Part shown: one piece after another, positions 35,277 through 44,618 of the stretch | Layout of the letters: every line of letters starts with the position of its first letter | How positions within the stretch are numbered: position 1 is the first letter of the stretch | Source: Stygiobacter sp. RIFOXYC2_FULL_38_25 | GTDB taxonomy: Bacteria > Bacteroidota > Ignavibacteria > Ignavibacteriales > Melioribacteraceae | Assembly (NCBI GenBank): GCA_001803165.1 | Contig: MHAZ01000001.1 | Span: 62,001 to 126,000 of the forward strand | Length of the DNA stretch: 64,000 nucleotides | Direction: 5' to 3' | The notes under the pieces: model-generated | The model's input: the letters and a program-made list of their open reading frames with translations, nothing else | What the model was told of the DNA's origin: nothing | The model's database searches: none | Made by a program: the position numbers and the translations under genes

Positions 35277-37082
35277 ATGCGTTTAGGAAAATCTGTTTTG
35301 TTTGTTTTTGCAGCAATTTTAATGGCTATGCATGTTAGCTTAGCACAGCCTCAATTAGTTAAACTGAAACTTGATAAGAACAATTTAAAAGCAACTGCCG
35401 GAAGTGAAGTTAAAGTGCAGTTGATTGCCGAAATTGAAAGCGGTTGGCATATTAACTCTCACAAGCCGAATGATGAGTTTTTAATTCCGACTACGATTAA
35501 ATCCGGCAATAAATCATTTCCAATCTCAAAGATTAATTTCCCAAAACCAGTTGAAAGAGAACTCTCTGTTTCCGATAAACCGGTTTCGGTATTTGAGGAA
35601 GAAACTAAATTCGAGATTACGTTTAAGATTGATAAAGCAACAAAGACCGGGAAATATACGGTTCCAATTCAGTTTGGTTACCAAGGCTGTAACGACCAAA
35701 CATGTATGCCGCCAGAAACTGCTGCTACGGATGTAACTCTTGATGTAACCGGTGTAGATGAGGAAGCTCAAACTGTTCCGTCTGCTACACAAAATATTTC
35801 TGAAAATAAACAAGAACCGCTGCCGGCAGTTTCAGAACAGACTAACACTGTTACTCAAGAAACTAAAACTGAAGAAAGCAAAACAGATTCGGAAACTTCT
35901 TCATTCGAAAACAAAGGATTGCTGCTAAGTCTTCTAATTGTATTTTTTGGCGGACTCGCACTCAACTTAACACCTTGCGTTTATCCGCTCATACCAATTA
36001 CAATTGGTTATTTTGGCGGACAAACAGAAGGAAGAACAAGCAAGCTATTTATGCTTGGACTTTTCTACGTGCTCGGCTTAGCATTAACTTACTCTACAGT
36101 GGGAGTGATAACAGCGCTCAGCGGCGCAATGTTCGGCGCGTTGCTGCAGCAACCAATCGTAGTTGTCTTTATTTGTTTAATATTCGTGGCGTTAGCATTA
36201 AGCATGTTCGGTGTTTATGAATTCAAACTGCCCGATTCATGGGCTGCAAAAGCCGGCGGTGCTAAATCCGGAATTGTAGGCGCGTTCTTTATGGGCTTAA
36301 CTATGGGTATTGTTGCCGCGCCTTGCATAGGTCCTTTTGTTCTAAGTCTTGTTACTGTTGTTGCAGCAAAGGGTGATGCGCTCTACGGCTTTGTAATGTT
36401 CTTCACGCTCGCTCTCGGACTTGGCTTGCCATATTTATTCTTAGCACTTTTTTCCGGTAAACTAAAATCGCTGCCTCGCGCAGGTATGTGGATGGAAGCT
36501 GTTAAGCACATCTTTGGTTTTATCATGATTGGGATGGCGCTTTATTTTGCCGGACCGCTGCTACCCAAAACTGTTAACCACTATTTGCTTCCGGTGTATG
36601 GAATTTTAGTAGCTGCATTCTTGGTATTTTTTGATAAGACAGCGGACAACAACAAAGGATTTAAGAAATTCAAAACTATCTTCTCTGTTGTGATTTTGGC
36701 TGTAGCCATTTACGCATTGTGGCCGACTAAAGAAGTTTCAATTGCTTGGCAGCCATTTGAACAAACAGCTTTTGAGAAAGCTAAAGCCGGTAACGAAAAG
36801 ATTATAATTGATTTTTCTGCTGAGTGGTGCGTTCCTTGCCGCGAGCTTGATGCACAAACATTTTCTGCCGAGAAAGTGATTGCTGAATCGGAAAACTTTA
36901 AAGCGTTTAAAGCTGATATGACAAAGACGGGAAGTGAAGCAACTGAAATTCTTCGCAAGCAATTCAATGTTATTGGCGTTCCTACTGTTCTTGTGTTTGA
37001 TTCTCAAGGAAATGAACTCAAAAGAATTACCGGTTTTGTTAACGCGGAAGAGTTCTTAAAAATTTTGGAAGCAGTTAAATAA
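35277..37082 (+). CDS. dsbD: Thiol:disulfide interchange protein DsbD
   Basis: The start ATG 35277 follows GAGGT at 5 nt; ATG 35253 upstream lacks a ribosome site. The ~601-aa protein has a signal peptide, a periplasmic DsbD-alpha-like domain (~25-150, paired Cys in GCNDQTCMPPE), about eight membrane helices (~190-440) with the conserved Cys of LTPCVYPL and APCIGPF, and a thioredoxin-like domain at the end with CVPC (AEWCVPCRELD). It moves electrons from cytoplasmic thioredoxin across the membrane to periplasmic disulfides, supporting cytochrome c maturation and isomerases. A heme-binding lipoprotein is encoded on the opposite strand next to it, a likely client. Length and domain order are normal. 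Confidence 0.95.
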   Translation: MRLGKSVLFVFAAILMAMHVSLAQPQLVKLKLDKNNLKATAGSEVKVQLIAEIESGWHINSHKPNDEFLIPTTIKSGNKSFPISKINFPKPVERELSVSDKPVSVFEEETKFEITFKIDKATKTGKYTVPIQFGYQGCNDQTCMPPETAATDVTLDVTGVDEEAQTVPSATQNISENKQEPLPAVSEQTNTVTQETKTEESKTDSETSSFENKGLLLSLLIVFFGGLALNLTPCVYPLIPITIGYFGGQTEGRTSKLFMLGLFYVLGLALTYSTVGVITALSGAMFGALLQQPIVVVFICLIFVALALSMFGVYEFKLPDSWAAKAGGAKSGIVGAFFMGLTMGIVAAPCIGPFVLSLVTVVAAKGDALYGFVMFFTLALGLGLPYLFLALFSGKLKSLPRAGMWMEAVKHIFGFIMIGMALYFAGPLLPKTVNHYLLPVYGILVAAFLVFFDKTADNNKGFKKFKTIFSVVILAVAIYALWPTKEVSIAWQPFEQTAFEKAKAGNEKIIIDFSAEWCVPCRELDAQTFSAEKVIAESENFKAFKADMTKTGSEATEILRKQFNVIGVPTVLVFDSQGNELKRITGFVNAEEFLKILEAVK

Positions 37083-37099
37083 GGCTCGGCCTTTATACG

Positions 37100-37128
37100 A
37101 ACCCCGGATTGTATGTCAGTCCGGGGTT
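37100..37128. terminator. Hairpin between dsbD and the converging heme lipoprotein gene
   Basis: AACCCCGGA (37100-37108) and TCCGGGGTT (37120-37128) form a perfect 9-bp stem with an 11-nt loop. There is no strong T-run, but it lies between convergent genes, so it may end both transcripts. Confidence 0.55.
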
Positions 37129-37155
37129 ATCTATCGCAGAGAATTCTATATAGAA

Positions 37156-37416
37156 TTAATTACTAAGCGGGGGATTCGCAGTTCCTTCATCGAATAAATA
37201 ATTACGCATCATCATCTTTTGCGCTTCATCAAGTTTTGCCCGCTTAGTCATTTCATCAAATTCCTTAAGCCAATGTTCTTTTGAAAACTCATCTTTAGCA
37301 TAAACTCTATGGCACCCGCCGCACTTTTCAACGTAAAGTTTTTCCTCCTTGCTGCTGTATATTGCTGAGGCACAGCCGACAATAAAGAGTAGAATTAGTA
37401 CGATTGAGTATTTCAT
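37156..37416 (-). CDS. Small heme-c-binding lipoprotein
   Basis: The 86-aa protein has a lipobox (VGCAS, Cys15) and one c-type heme motif CGGCH (~32-36). The rest of the chain is short, with Met residues in MMMRNY that could be the second iron ligand. It should be anchored to a membrane by lipid and carry one covalent heme, moving electrons in the periplasm. Its start overlaps the stop of the beta-barrel-like gene by 4 bp (ATGA), so the two are translationally coupled. The electron partner is unknown; a role with the upstream iron-transport genes is inference. Confidence 0.8.
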   Translation of the reverse strand: MKYSIVLILLFIVGCASAIYSSKEEKLYVEKCGGCHRVYAKDEFSKEHWLKEFDEMTKRAKLDEAQKMMMRNYLFDEGTANPPLSN

Positions 37417-38204
37417 AAACCAATTCCAAGTATAGTGCGTATTTCATATTTCTCATGTCCGGCTAAATCCAAACTGTTCTTGGTTGTTGGTGAACCGGAA
37501 ACTTGTGCTAACAGATTTATAACAAAGTACATTTTTTCGGTAAACAAACTGATTGTCGGACCAACGTAAGTAGCTTGGTTTTCTTCTTTCTCATAAATGC
37601 TTTTGTAATTTCTATGATTGCGGAATTCTAAACCTACTGCAATGTTTGAGTTGAGTTCGTATGCGATGCCGGCAGTAATTTCAAATTTACTCTCGGACTT
37701 ACTGCTCATGGGCGCTCTTTCAATCTCTGAAATTAAATTGAGAACTGTTGAGACTTTGTCAAACCGTTTGCTTAGTAAAATTTTTGGTTCATAGAATATT
37801 TTGTCTCCGCCGTAACCAAACTCAAAGTAGAGCGCCGGATCAACAAAATATTCATCCGGACTGGATAATCTGTAACGGAATTCAAATGAAGTTGTTGACA
37901 CGCTTAGTGCTTTTGGGGCAAAAGTATTCCCGCTGCTCTTTACTTCATTGAAATTGAAATACATTGATGCGGTTAAGCGGTCTGTTACGCCATATTCAAC
38001 TTCGAAGCGTGGCTGCCATCTGTAATAATAGCCGGCTCCTTTATCAATTCTTCCGGTCTGCCAGAATTCAAATTCTAAAGCTTTTGCCGGAAGTGTGTAA
38101 GCTGAGTATGATCTCGCAAAGAATTTTGTGTCTGCATTTATGCTGCTGCTGATTAATAAAGACAAAGCAATGCCGACTGCGCTTAAAAAGCGTAGCTGTT
38201 TCAT
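37413..38204 (-). CDS. Putative outer-membrane beta-barrel protein
   Basis: A 263-aa protein with a signal peptide (~1-24) and a mature chain of alternating, aromatic-capped strands (RWQPRFEVEYGVTDRLTAS, FEFGYGGDKIFYEPK), ending in RTILGIGL. It looks like a 10-12 strand outer-membrane barrel; I cannot assign a named family. It lies 45 bp after the FeoB-associated gene and its stop overlaps the heme lipoprotein start. The barrel-heme pair could be an electron or metal path across the outer membrane, but this is unproven. Confidence 0.65.
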   Translation of the reverse strand: MKQLRFLSAVGIALSLLISSSINADTKFFARSYSAYTLPAKALEFEFWQTGRIDKGAGYYYRWQPRFEVEYGVTDRLTASMYFNFNEVKSSGNTFAPKALSVSTTSFEFRYRLSSPDEYFVDPALYFEFGYGGDKIFYEPKILLSKRFDKVSTVLNLISEIERAPMSSKSESKFEITAGIAYELNSNIAVGLEFRNHRNYKSIYEKEENQATYVGPTISLFTEKMYFVINLLAQVSGSPTTKNSLDLAGHEKYEIRTILGIGL

Positions 38205-38249
38205 TTTTACTCCTTATGGGAATTAACTAATTAGATTTAGTATTTATGT

Positions 38250-38429
38250 TTATTGTTGAGTATCAAAATTCATTTTACTGTTGCAAGAAGAATTTTTAGA
38301 AAGTTCACAGCCGGTACAAGAGCCACAGCCCGAACTAACTCTCTTCAATCGCAAATTTCTGAAAAAGGAAAAACCTATATAACTTATTGTTGCTAAGATT
38401 ATCATGTAAACAAACGTATCTTGATTCAT
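38250..38429 (-). CDS. FeoB-associated Cys-rich membrane peptide
   Basis: The start is ATG 38429 with GAGG at the right distance; an upstream in-frame ATG at 38522 lies inside feoB. The 59-aa peptide has one membrane helix (~7-22, YMIILATISYIGFSFF), then a Cys-rich tail (CGSCTGCELSKNSSC). This is the FeoB_associated family, found almost always beside feoB and thought to help ferrous-iron transport. Four Cys could bind iron or zinc. It begins 8 bp after feoB. Confidence 0.85.
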   Translation of the reverse strand: MNQDTFVYMIILATISYIGFSFFRNLRLKRVSSGCGSCTGCELSKNSSCNSKMNFDTQQ

Positions 38430-38437
38430 AAAAGCCT

Positions 38438-40936
38438 CTAAAAAATTGAGCCAGCTTGGTAGGCTATAAAAGCAACTAACCACGCTAACACTGTAGTATA
38501 AACCATTGTAAATGCAGCCCACTTCATGTTGGCTTCTTTTTTAATTGCGGCAATTGTTGCTACACAAGGGAAGTATACGAGAATGAATAGCATGAGTGAA
38601 TAAGCAACAAGCGGAGTAAAGACTTTTTCGCCGATGCGCGGACCGCTTGTAAAAGTTTGCTGCTGTAATTTATTCCTAAGGTTCATAGAGGTTTCATCCG
38701 CGCTCATATCTGATTGATATAACACGCCCATTGAACCAACCACGATTTCTTTTGCTGCAAGTCCTGTAATAATGCTAACACCGATTTTCCAATCCCAGCC
38801 AAGCGGCTGAATAAGCGGAACGATCATGTGTCCCAATTTCCCTATGTAAGAATTTTCTAAGCGCTCAGATTCTTGATGAACATTAACTTGTGCAAGATGA
38901 TCAGCTTTAGCTTTTCCTGATAAGGAAGCGTCGGCAGAAATTTGCTCGCGAATAGAATTATAATCTTTAGAATATTTCACATCGCGCGGGAAGTAACCCA
39001 ATGCCCAAATCAGTATTGATGCGGTTAGAATTACAGTTCCCATTTTAGAAAGGTATTGCAAACTCTTATTCCACATGTGAACTGAAGTGTTGCGCAGAGT
39101 TGGAATTCTATATGGCGGAAGTTCCATCACAAAAGGAACATCTTGCTTTGCAAAGAAAATTCTTTTAAAAAGCAGCGCAACCAAAATCGCGAGCGCAATT
39201 CCGATGATGTAGATGGACAAAAGCACAAAACCTTGATTGTTAGGGAAGAATGCTGATATCAGCAAAACATAAACCGGAAGCCTTGCGCTGCAAGACATGA
39301 AAGGAAGAATCAGCATTGTGAGAATTCTGTCTTTCCGGTTTTCTAAAGTGCGTGTAGCCATTACTGCCGGAACGTTGCAGCCAAATCCCATAATAAGCGG
39401 AATAAAAGATTTACCATGCAAGCCGATTTTGTGCATCAGCTTATCCATAATGAAAGCTGCTCTTGCCATGTAGCCGGTGTCTTCCATCAGTGAGATACAA
39501 AAGAATAGAATTAAAATGTTCGGCAGAAAAATAATTACACCGCCAACGCCGCCTATTATTCCATCAACAATTAAATCGCGGAGTGAGCCAGCCGGTAAAA
39601 TGTTAGTAACTAAATTCCCGAGCGCGCCAACTCCGGCATCAATCCAATCCATTGGATAACTGCCGAGTGAAAAAGTAAGCTGGAACATCAGCCATAAGAA
39701 AAAAATGAAAACGGGGAAGCCGAGAAATTTGTGAGTTAAGATAACATCAATTGCGTGGCTGGTATAGCGGCGGTTAACTAATTTTTGCTCGAATGTTTCT
39801 TTGAGCACACCGCTTATAAATCCATACTTAGCATCGGCAATAATTGTTTCGGCTTTTTCTTTGTATTCTTTTTCCAGATTGGCAATTTCTTTCTTAGCAA
39901 CAGATAGAATTTCTTCACTCTCTGGAAACTCTGCAATCTGCGCGGCAAAAGATTTATCATTCTCAATCAACTTTAATGCGGCGTAACGGGGATAAAACAG
40001 ATCGCTGATTTGTTTGTTCTTCTTTATCGCTGCCTTAATTTTCTTTACGGATTCTTCAACGTTTGTTCCATAATTGATATGAGCATGGCGGGAAACAGAA
40101 TCTCTGTTTTCATAAACATCAATAACTTTAGAAAACAACGCTTTAATTCCTTCACCTTTGGAAGCAACAGTAGTAACAATTGGAATTCCGATTATCTTAC
40201 CAAGATTATCATAATCAAGCTTATTGCCTTTGCTCTCAAGTTCATCAAACATATTTAGCGCGATTACAACTTTGATATTCATGTCCATCAACTGGGAAGT
40301 AAGAAAGAGATTGCGCTCAAGATTCGATGCATCAATCACGTTTACAACTACATCCGGCATATTTTCAGAAATATGTCTGCGAACGAACAATTCTTCCGGC
40401 GAGTATTCTGAGATCGAATATGTTCCGGGGAGATCGGTAATGTTAATTGTGTAGCCGTCTTGTTTTAGATATGCTTCTTTTGAATCAACGGTAACGCCGC
40501 CGTAATTGCCAACATGCTCGTGCTTTCCGGTTGCGTGATTAAACAATGTAGTTTTGCCGGAGTTTGGATTTCCTACAAGCGCAATATTTATTGTGCGGGT
40601 TTTCTCAGCAATTACTTGCTCAATGAAATCATCGGTAATGGTTCCTTCAAAATTTGATTCCGTACCGACTGCAAGTAAATCTGCCGGAACAACTTCGATT
40701 AGCGCGGCTTCACTCCTGCGGAGCGAAACTCGGAAGCCGAGAATCTCATATTCAATTGGGTCTTGAAGCGGAGCGTTTTTAATTACTTTAACAAATTTTC
40801 CTTTAACAAAGCCCATCTCAGTAATTCGTTTACGGAAAGCTCCATGCCCGATTACTTTAGTAATTACTCCCGTCTCGTTGTTCTGAAGATCGGAAAGGTG
40901 AAGCTCTGTTAGTATTTGATTCTCTATTATTTTCAT
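38438..40936 (-). CDS. feoB: FeoA-FeoB fusion ferrous-iron transporter
   Basis: This 832-aa protein imports Fe(II) across the inner membrane. FeoA (SH3-like, ~8-83) is fused to FeoB, with the GTPase P-loop GNPNSGKT at 122-129, DLPGTYS (G3) and later G4/G5 motifs, a helical GDI region, then about 8-10 membrane helices with the double Gate repeats (MGFGCNVPAV and MSCSARLPVY). The fusion is common in this phylum. The small Cys-rich partner and the barrel/heme genes follow on the same strand, making a ~3.8-kb operon. Upstream lie two direct repeats that may be operators, and the regulator gene ends 160 bp before the start. Confidence 0.95.
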   Translation of the reverse strand: MKIIENQILTELHLSDLQNNETGVITKVIGHGAFRKRITEMGFVKGKFVKVIKNAPLQDPIEYEILGFRVSLRRSEAALIEVVPADLLAVGTESNFEGTITDDFIEQVIAEKTRTINIALVGNPNSGKTTLFNHATGKHEHVGNYGGVTVDSKEAYLKQDGYTINITDLPGTYSISEYSPEELFVRRHISENMPDVVVNVIDASNLERNLFLTSQLMDMNIKVVIALNMFDELESKGNKLDYDNLGKIIGIPIVTTVASKGEGIKALFSKVIDVYENRDSVSRHAHINYGTNVEESVKKIKAAIKKNKQISDLFYPRYAALKLIENDKSFAAQIAEFPESEEILSVAKKEIANLEKEYKEKAETIIADAKYGFISGVLKETFEQKLVNRRYTSHAIDVILTHKFLGFPVFIFFLWLMFQLTFSLGSYPMDWIDAGVGALGNLVTNILPAGSLRDLIVDGIIGGVGGVIIFLPNILILFFCISLMEDTGYMARAAFIMDKLMHKIGLHGKSFIPLIMGFGCNVPAVMATRTLENRKDRILTMLILPFMSCSARLPVYVLLISAFFPNNQGFVLLSIYIIGIALAILVALLFKRIFFAKQDVPFVMELPPYRIPTLRNTSVHMWNKSLQYLSKMGTVILTASILIWALGYFPRDVKYSKDYNSIREQISADASLSGKAKADHLAQVNVHQESERLENSYIGKLGHMIVPLIQPLGWDWKIGVSIITGLAAKEIVVGSMGVLYQSDMSADETSMNLRNKLQQQTFTSGPRIGEKVFTPLVAYSLMLFILVYFPCVATIAAIKKEANMKWAAFTMVYTTVLAWLVAFIAYQAGSIF

Positions 40937-41034
40937 AACACAAAATTTTAATAATTATTATTTACGCTGTCTCTTTTTTCACCAAAATCTCTAATAAACA
41001 CATAAGAAAGTTATCCCGAACAAGGTGCTGGTTC

Positions 41035-41084
41035 AATCACCATTAGTTGGGAATTTTGCGCGTTTAATCACCATTAATAGGGAG
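41035..41084. promoter_or_regulatory. Two direct repeats upstream of feoAB
   Basis: AATCACCATTAGTTGGGA (41035-41052) and AATCACCATTAATAGGGA (41066-41083) share 15 of 18 positions with a period of 31 bp, about three helical turns. They are 100-150 bp ahead of the feoAB start. They look like paired binding sites, possibly for the regulator encoded next to them; direct evidence is lacking. Confidence 0.5.
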
Positions 41085-41095
41085 GAAAAAGCCGC

Positions 41096-41698
41096 TTATT
41101 TGGCGAAATCCTCAATCAGAATGATTTTGTTAGAGATGGCGTAAATCGTGAGCCCGGATTGGCTTTTGATGCCGGTCTTCTGCGAAATATTTTTTCTATG
41201 GCTAATTACCGTATGTATGCTGATGTTCAAGTTGTCTGCTACTTCTTTATTGGAAAACCCTTTCACAATTAATTTGAGTACATCTATTTCTCTTTCGGAA
41301 AGCTGTTCGTGTTCAACATCGTTGTTGTGAATTTCCGAATTGCTGAGATTCTTAATTTGCTCTGCAATTGATTCACCCGAATCGGTTATGTTAATAACCT
41401 TATCGAAAAGGGAAAGCAGCTGCTGATCGAAAAAATTATAGATTAGCGCAATCCAAACGATTCCCGGATGATTTTTCTTAGCCGAAAGAAACTCTTTGTT
41501 CTTGTTCTGAATTTGCGACGGATTGATAATTGCAAGCTCAAGCTTACCAAGAGCGGCAAGGTTTTGGATCTCGTTTAAATCATCAGTGCGGAGTAAATGA
41601 AACTGCTGCCCGGATTTGGAAAGAACATTGGAAAGTCCTTCGAAAACAATTTGGGAAGGCTCCAGAACAGCAATATTTTTTATCTCTCTATTCATCAT
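41096..41698 (-). CDS. LuxR-type regulator with degenerate receiver
   Basis: A 200-aa protein. The C-terminal LuxR helix-turn-helix (~132-195) has LSEREIDVLKLIVKGFSNKE and the typical recognition helix (HTVISHRKNISQKTG). The N-terminal ~120 residues are receiver-like in length and strand pattern, but the acidic pair (VLEPSQ) and phosphoacceptor Asp (LAIINPS) are not conserved. It should therefore not be phosphorylated in the usual way and may sense protein partners or ligands instead. It overlaps the end of the hemerythrin gene by 11 bp, so the two are co-translated. This pairing suggests that the hemerythrin protein feeds this regulator. Confidence 0.82.
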   Translation of the reverse strand: MMNREIKNIAVLEPSQIVFEGLSNVLSKSGQQFHLLRTDDLNEIQNLAALGKLELAIINPSQIQNKNKEFLSAKKNHPGIVWIALIYNFFDQQLLSLFDKVINITDSGESIAEQIKNLSNSEIHNNDVEHEQLSEREIDVLKLIVKGFSNKEVADNLNISIHTVISHRKNISQKTGIKSQSGLTIYAISNKIILIEDFAK

Positions 41699-42401
41699 GC
41701 TCTATCTTGCTTACTAGAGGAATGAGTATCGTTTCTTCAATTGTAGAATGAATATTCAAATCGTTTTCTAACTCGCACAAGCTTGTTATAATTTTTCTTC
41801 TCAGCACTCTATCGTTTTTAACCGGAACGTGCTTCAGTAAAAGCTCTTTCAAATCATTCAGTTTGAATTCAATATCAGTGTGATGTTCCTGATATTCGCT
41901 TACAGAATATTTTTCTTGCTTTTCCGTATTGCCGGAGGGCTCATTCTTCAGCAGGCGATAGAAGTATGGAAACGCTACACGGTTTTCGTAATGCAAATGT
42001 TCTTTCACTTCTTTGAAGTATTCATCAAAGAACTTTTCGATTAACTGAATCTCTGCGGAATTATTTTGCTCATGGAGCTGCTCAAAGTAACTTCTTATTT
42101 CGGGATACTTTTCGTTCTCGTAATAGTTGTGGGAGTTCTTCAAGAATTTAATAATTGTAGTAAGGTCTTCTCGTGTTAGGTTTTGATGCTCGGTGGGTTG
42201 AAATCCATTGTAGAGATTGGCGAAAATCAAAAACAGTTCTTCGCTGATATTATTTGTAGCGCATAATTGCTTAACAGTTTTCTCGTGCACAATGAAATCC
42301 ATCTCAAGATGTTCCATCAACAGCAGCAAGCTTGGATTCTCGAAAATCAAACTGGAGATTTTCATCTCCGGTCTTATAAAATTTCCCTTAGTCTGATACA
42401 T
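41688..42401 (-). CDS. Hemerythrin-domain (RIC/ScdA-like) protein
   Basis: The 237-aa protein has an N-terminal region (~1-80) like the DUF542/ScdA_N half, then a hemerythrin-like domain with the pattern His (~102, KNSHNYY), HxxxE (EHLHYE), His-His (QEHHTD) and HxxxE (IHSTIEE). RIC/YtfE proteins repair iron-sulfur clusters after nitric-oxide or oxidative damage and bind iron. The gene precedes and overlaps the LuxR-type regulator, and feoAB follows on the same strand. This suggests an iron/NO stress module; the exact substrate is inferred. Confidence 0.82.
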   Translation of the reverse strand: MYQTKGNFIRPEMKISSLIFENPSLLLLMEHLEMDFIVHEKTVKQLCATNNISEELFLIFANLYNGFQPTEHQNLTREDLTTIIKFLKNSHNYYENEKYPEIRSYFEQLHEQNNSAEIQLIEKFFDEYFKEVKEHLHYENRVAFPYFYRLLKNEPSGNTEKQEKYSVSEYQEHHTDIEFKLNDLKELLLKHVPVKNDRVLRRKIITSLCELENDLNIHSTIEETILIPLVSKIEHDE

Positions 42402-42610
42402 CTTCCACCATCACCAAATTTTGTGTGTAAATATAAAACAATTTTTCACCTCTGCGGTTAATCGCGGAGCTTGTTCTCTTTTATCTAACAAACGAATCGA
42501 ATTATCAGTTCAAACGAGCCGGAGAAAAATTCACAATTGTTTAACACCTTTGAAGTGCGGATTTACTATTTTTTCAGCCACAAAAAATTCAGTCATAAAT
42601 AAAGTACTCA

Positions 42611-44248
42611 ATGAAGAAGATTATAGTTTTAATACTTACCCTTATTGTTTTGCCAGGTCTTTGCACTTCAATTTACGCGCAAGAAGTAAAAAGACCCAAA
42701 CTAGTTGTTGGAATCGTTGTTGATCAAATGCGGTTTGATTACCTCTACAAGTATTATCCTTTCTACGGTAACGGCGGCTTCAAGCGCTTGATGGAGGAGG
42801 GAAGCAATTTTACTTTTGCTCATTTCAATTACGAGGTGACCAAAACAGCGCCCGGTCATGCCTCTATCTACTCTGGAACAACTCCATTCTATCATGGCAT
42901 AATTGGCAACGACTGGTACGACAAGCAAAGCAAGAAATCCGTTAACGCAGTTGTTGATCCAAATTATAAAAGTGTTGGCAGCAATGATGAAGAAGGAGAA
43001 TGTTCTCCAGAGAAACTTCTTGCAACAACAATTACAGATCAAATTAAACTTGCGTTCAACGGCAAATCCAAAGTGATTTCTGTTTCTTTTAAAAACAGAG
43101 GAGCGGTGTTGCCTGGCGGACATATGCCGGATGGAGTTTATTGGTACAATCATAAGAATGGTGATTTTATTACCTCCACTTATTACATGAATAAACTTCC
43201 GCAGTGGGTTTTGGATTTTAACAAGCAGAAGTTAAGCAGCAAGCACATAGAAACCGGTTGGCATCTTGCTTTGCCTATTGAGAAATATGCAATGAGCGAA
43301 CCGGATGAAACAAACAATGAAGAAGATGTTTTCAGCGAAGGTAAAACTTCCTTCCCGCATACGTTTAAGAATGTTAAGGCAGAAGATAAATACTCAAAAG
43401 TTTCAACAACACCTTTTGGCAATGAATTAGTGTACGAGTTTGCTAAGAGTGCAATTGTAAATGAAAATCTTGGCAGTGATGATTACACTGATTTCTTGGC
43501 GGTCAGTTTTTCTTCTACAGATTATGTAGGGCATGCTTACGGAACAAATGCATACGAGACGCAAGATATTTATGTCCGGCTGGATTCTACAATTGCGGAT
43601 TTTTTAACTACGCTTGATAAAACTTTGGGAGAAGGGAATTACTTATTGTTTCTTACAGCAGACCACGCCGGAATTGAAACACCATCTTTCTTAAGAGAAA
43701 ATAAAATTCCAGCCGGCGAATTAGGCAATAAGAATTTTACAAATCTTGTTTCAGAATTTGTGCCTAAAACATTTGGAAGCGATAAACTGATTGAAAATTT
43801 TTCCAACAAGCAAATATATTTTGATAGAGAAGAGGTGAAGAAAAAAGGTGTAGATATTCATCAGCTTCAACAAAAGACTGCCGATTTTATCCGGGATTCA
43901 TTTCCTATGGTAGCAACTATTTACACGCGAGATAATCTTGAAGGTAAAGCCGCAACACGCGAACCGGAAAATCCAATTCTGAATAGTTATAACATGGCAA
44001 TTGCCGGTGACATTTTCTATACGCTTCAATCCGGAAATCTGCCGACTTTTAGAGAACAGGGAACGACACACGGAACAGAATTCTCCTACGATACTCACGT
44101 GCCGCTATTGTTCTTTGGCTGGAACGTGCCAAAACAAACAGTTAACACGCCGGTTTATATTGTAGATATTGCGCCAACTATTGCCGATCTGATAAAGATT
44201 GCCGAACCTAGCGCATCAATTGGTATCCCGCTAATTAAGGGAAATTGA
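42611..44248 (+). CDS. pafA: PafA-type alkaline phosphatase
   Basis: A 545-aa exported enzyme with a signal peptide (~1-22). The key residues match PafA of the alkaline phosphatase superfamily in numbering: Asp38 (VVDQMR), Thr79 nucleophile (TKTAPGH), Asn100, Lys162 and Arg164 (SFKNRG), then DYVGH and TADHAG metal ligands. K162/R164 point to phosphate monoesters, not diesters. It releases phosphate from organic monoesters outside the cytoplasm. It is at normal length. The gene is preceded by ~200 bp of non-coding sequence, and no PHO-type regulator is near. Confidence 0.92.
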   Translation: MKKIIVLILTLIVLPGLCTSIYAQEVKRPKLVVGIVVDQMRFDYLYKYYPFYGNGGFKRLMEEGSNFTFAHFNYEVTKTAPGHASIYSGTTPFYHGIIGNDWYDKQSKKSVNAVVDPNYKSVGSNDEEGECSPEKLLATTITDQIKLAFNGKSKVISVSFKNRGAVLPGGHMPDGVYWYNHKNGDFITSTYYMNKLPQWVLDFNKQKLSSKHIETGWHLALPIEKYAMSEPDETNNEEDVFSEGKTSFPHTFKNVKAEDKYSKVSTTPFGNELVYEFAKSAIVNENLGSDDYTDFLAVSFSSTDYVGHAYGTNAYETQDIYVRLDSTIADFLTTLDKTLGEGNYLLFLTADHAGIETPSFLRENKIPAGELGNKNFTNLVSEFVPKTFGSDKLIENFSNKQIYFDREEVKKKGVDIHQLQQKTADFIRDSFPMVATIYTRDNLEGKAATREPENPILNSYNMAIAGDIFYTLQSGNLPTFREQGTTHGTEFSYDTHVPLLFFGWNVPKQTVNTPVYIVDIAPTIADLIKIAEPSASIGIPLIKGN

Positions 44249-44315
44249 TTCGGTATTCGGATTGACCTAGACTACTATAAGGGCTATATTGTAGTCGAAA
44301 ATGAAAGGAAACCAA

Positions 44316-44618
44316 GTGAAATTTAGTGAAGCAGTAAAACCAATCAGTTATTTAAAAACTCATGCTTCCGAAGTTGTCCGTGATGTTGCTGCAAATCAGA
44401 AAACGTTAATTATAACTCATAATGGTGAAGCTAAAGTCATTCTTCAAGATGTAAAGGTATATGAAAAGACTCAAGAGAGTATTGCTTTACTAAAAATTCT
44501 TGCTTTGAGCGGCAGAGAAATAAAAAGGGGTAACTATAAAACGTTGGAGAAATCATTCGGCAATGTTCGAAACCGTATAAATGATTTTAAACGGGAACAG
44601 AGTGAAGTTCAAAGTTAA
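44316..44618 (+). CDS. Phd/YefM-type antitoxin
   Basis: The start is best at GTG 44316, which has AAAGGA at 6 nt and gives the typical opening MKFSEAVKPISYLKTHASEV; ATG 44301 is an alternative. The ~100-aa protein has the Phd/YefM fold that both binds the toxin and represses the operon. The next gene starts inside its last codons. It is a complete pair by gene order. Confidence 0.9.
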   Translation: MKFSEAVKPISYLKTHASEVVRDVAANQKTLIITHNGEAKVILQDVKVYEKTQESIALLKILALSGREIKRGNYKTLEKSFGNVRNRINDFKREQSEVQS

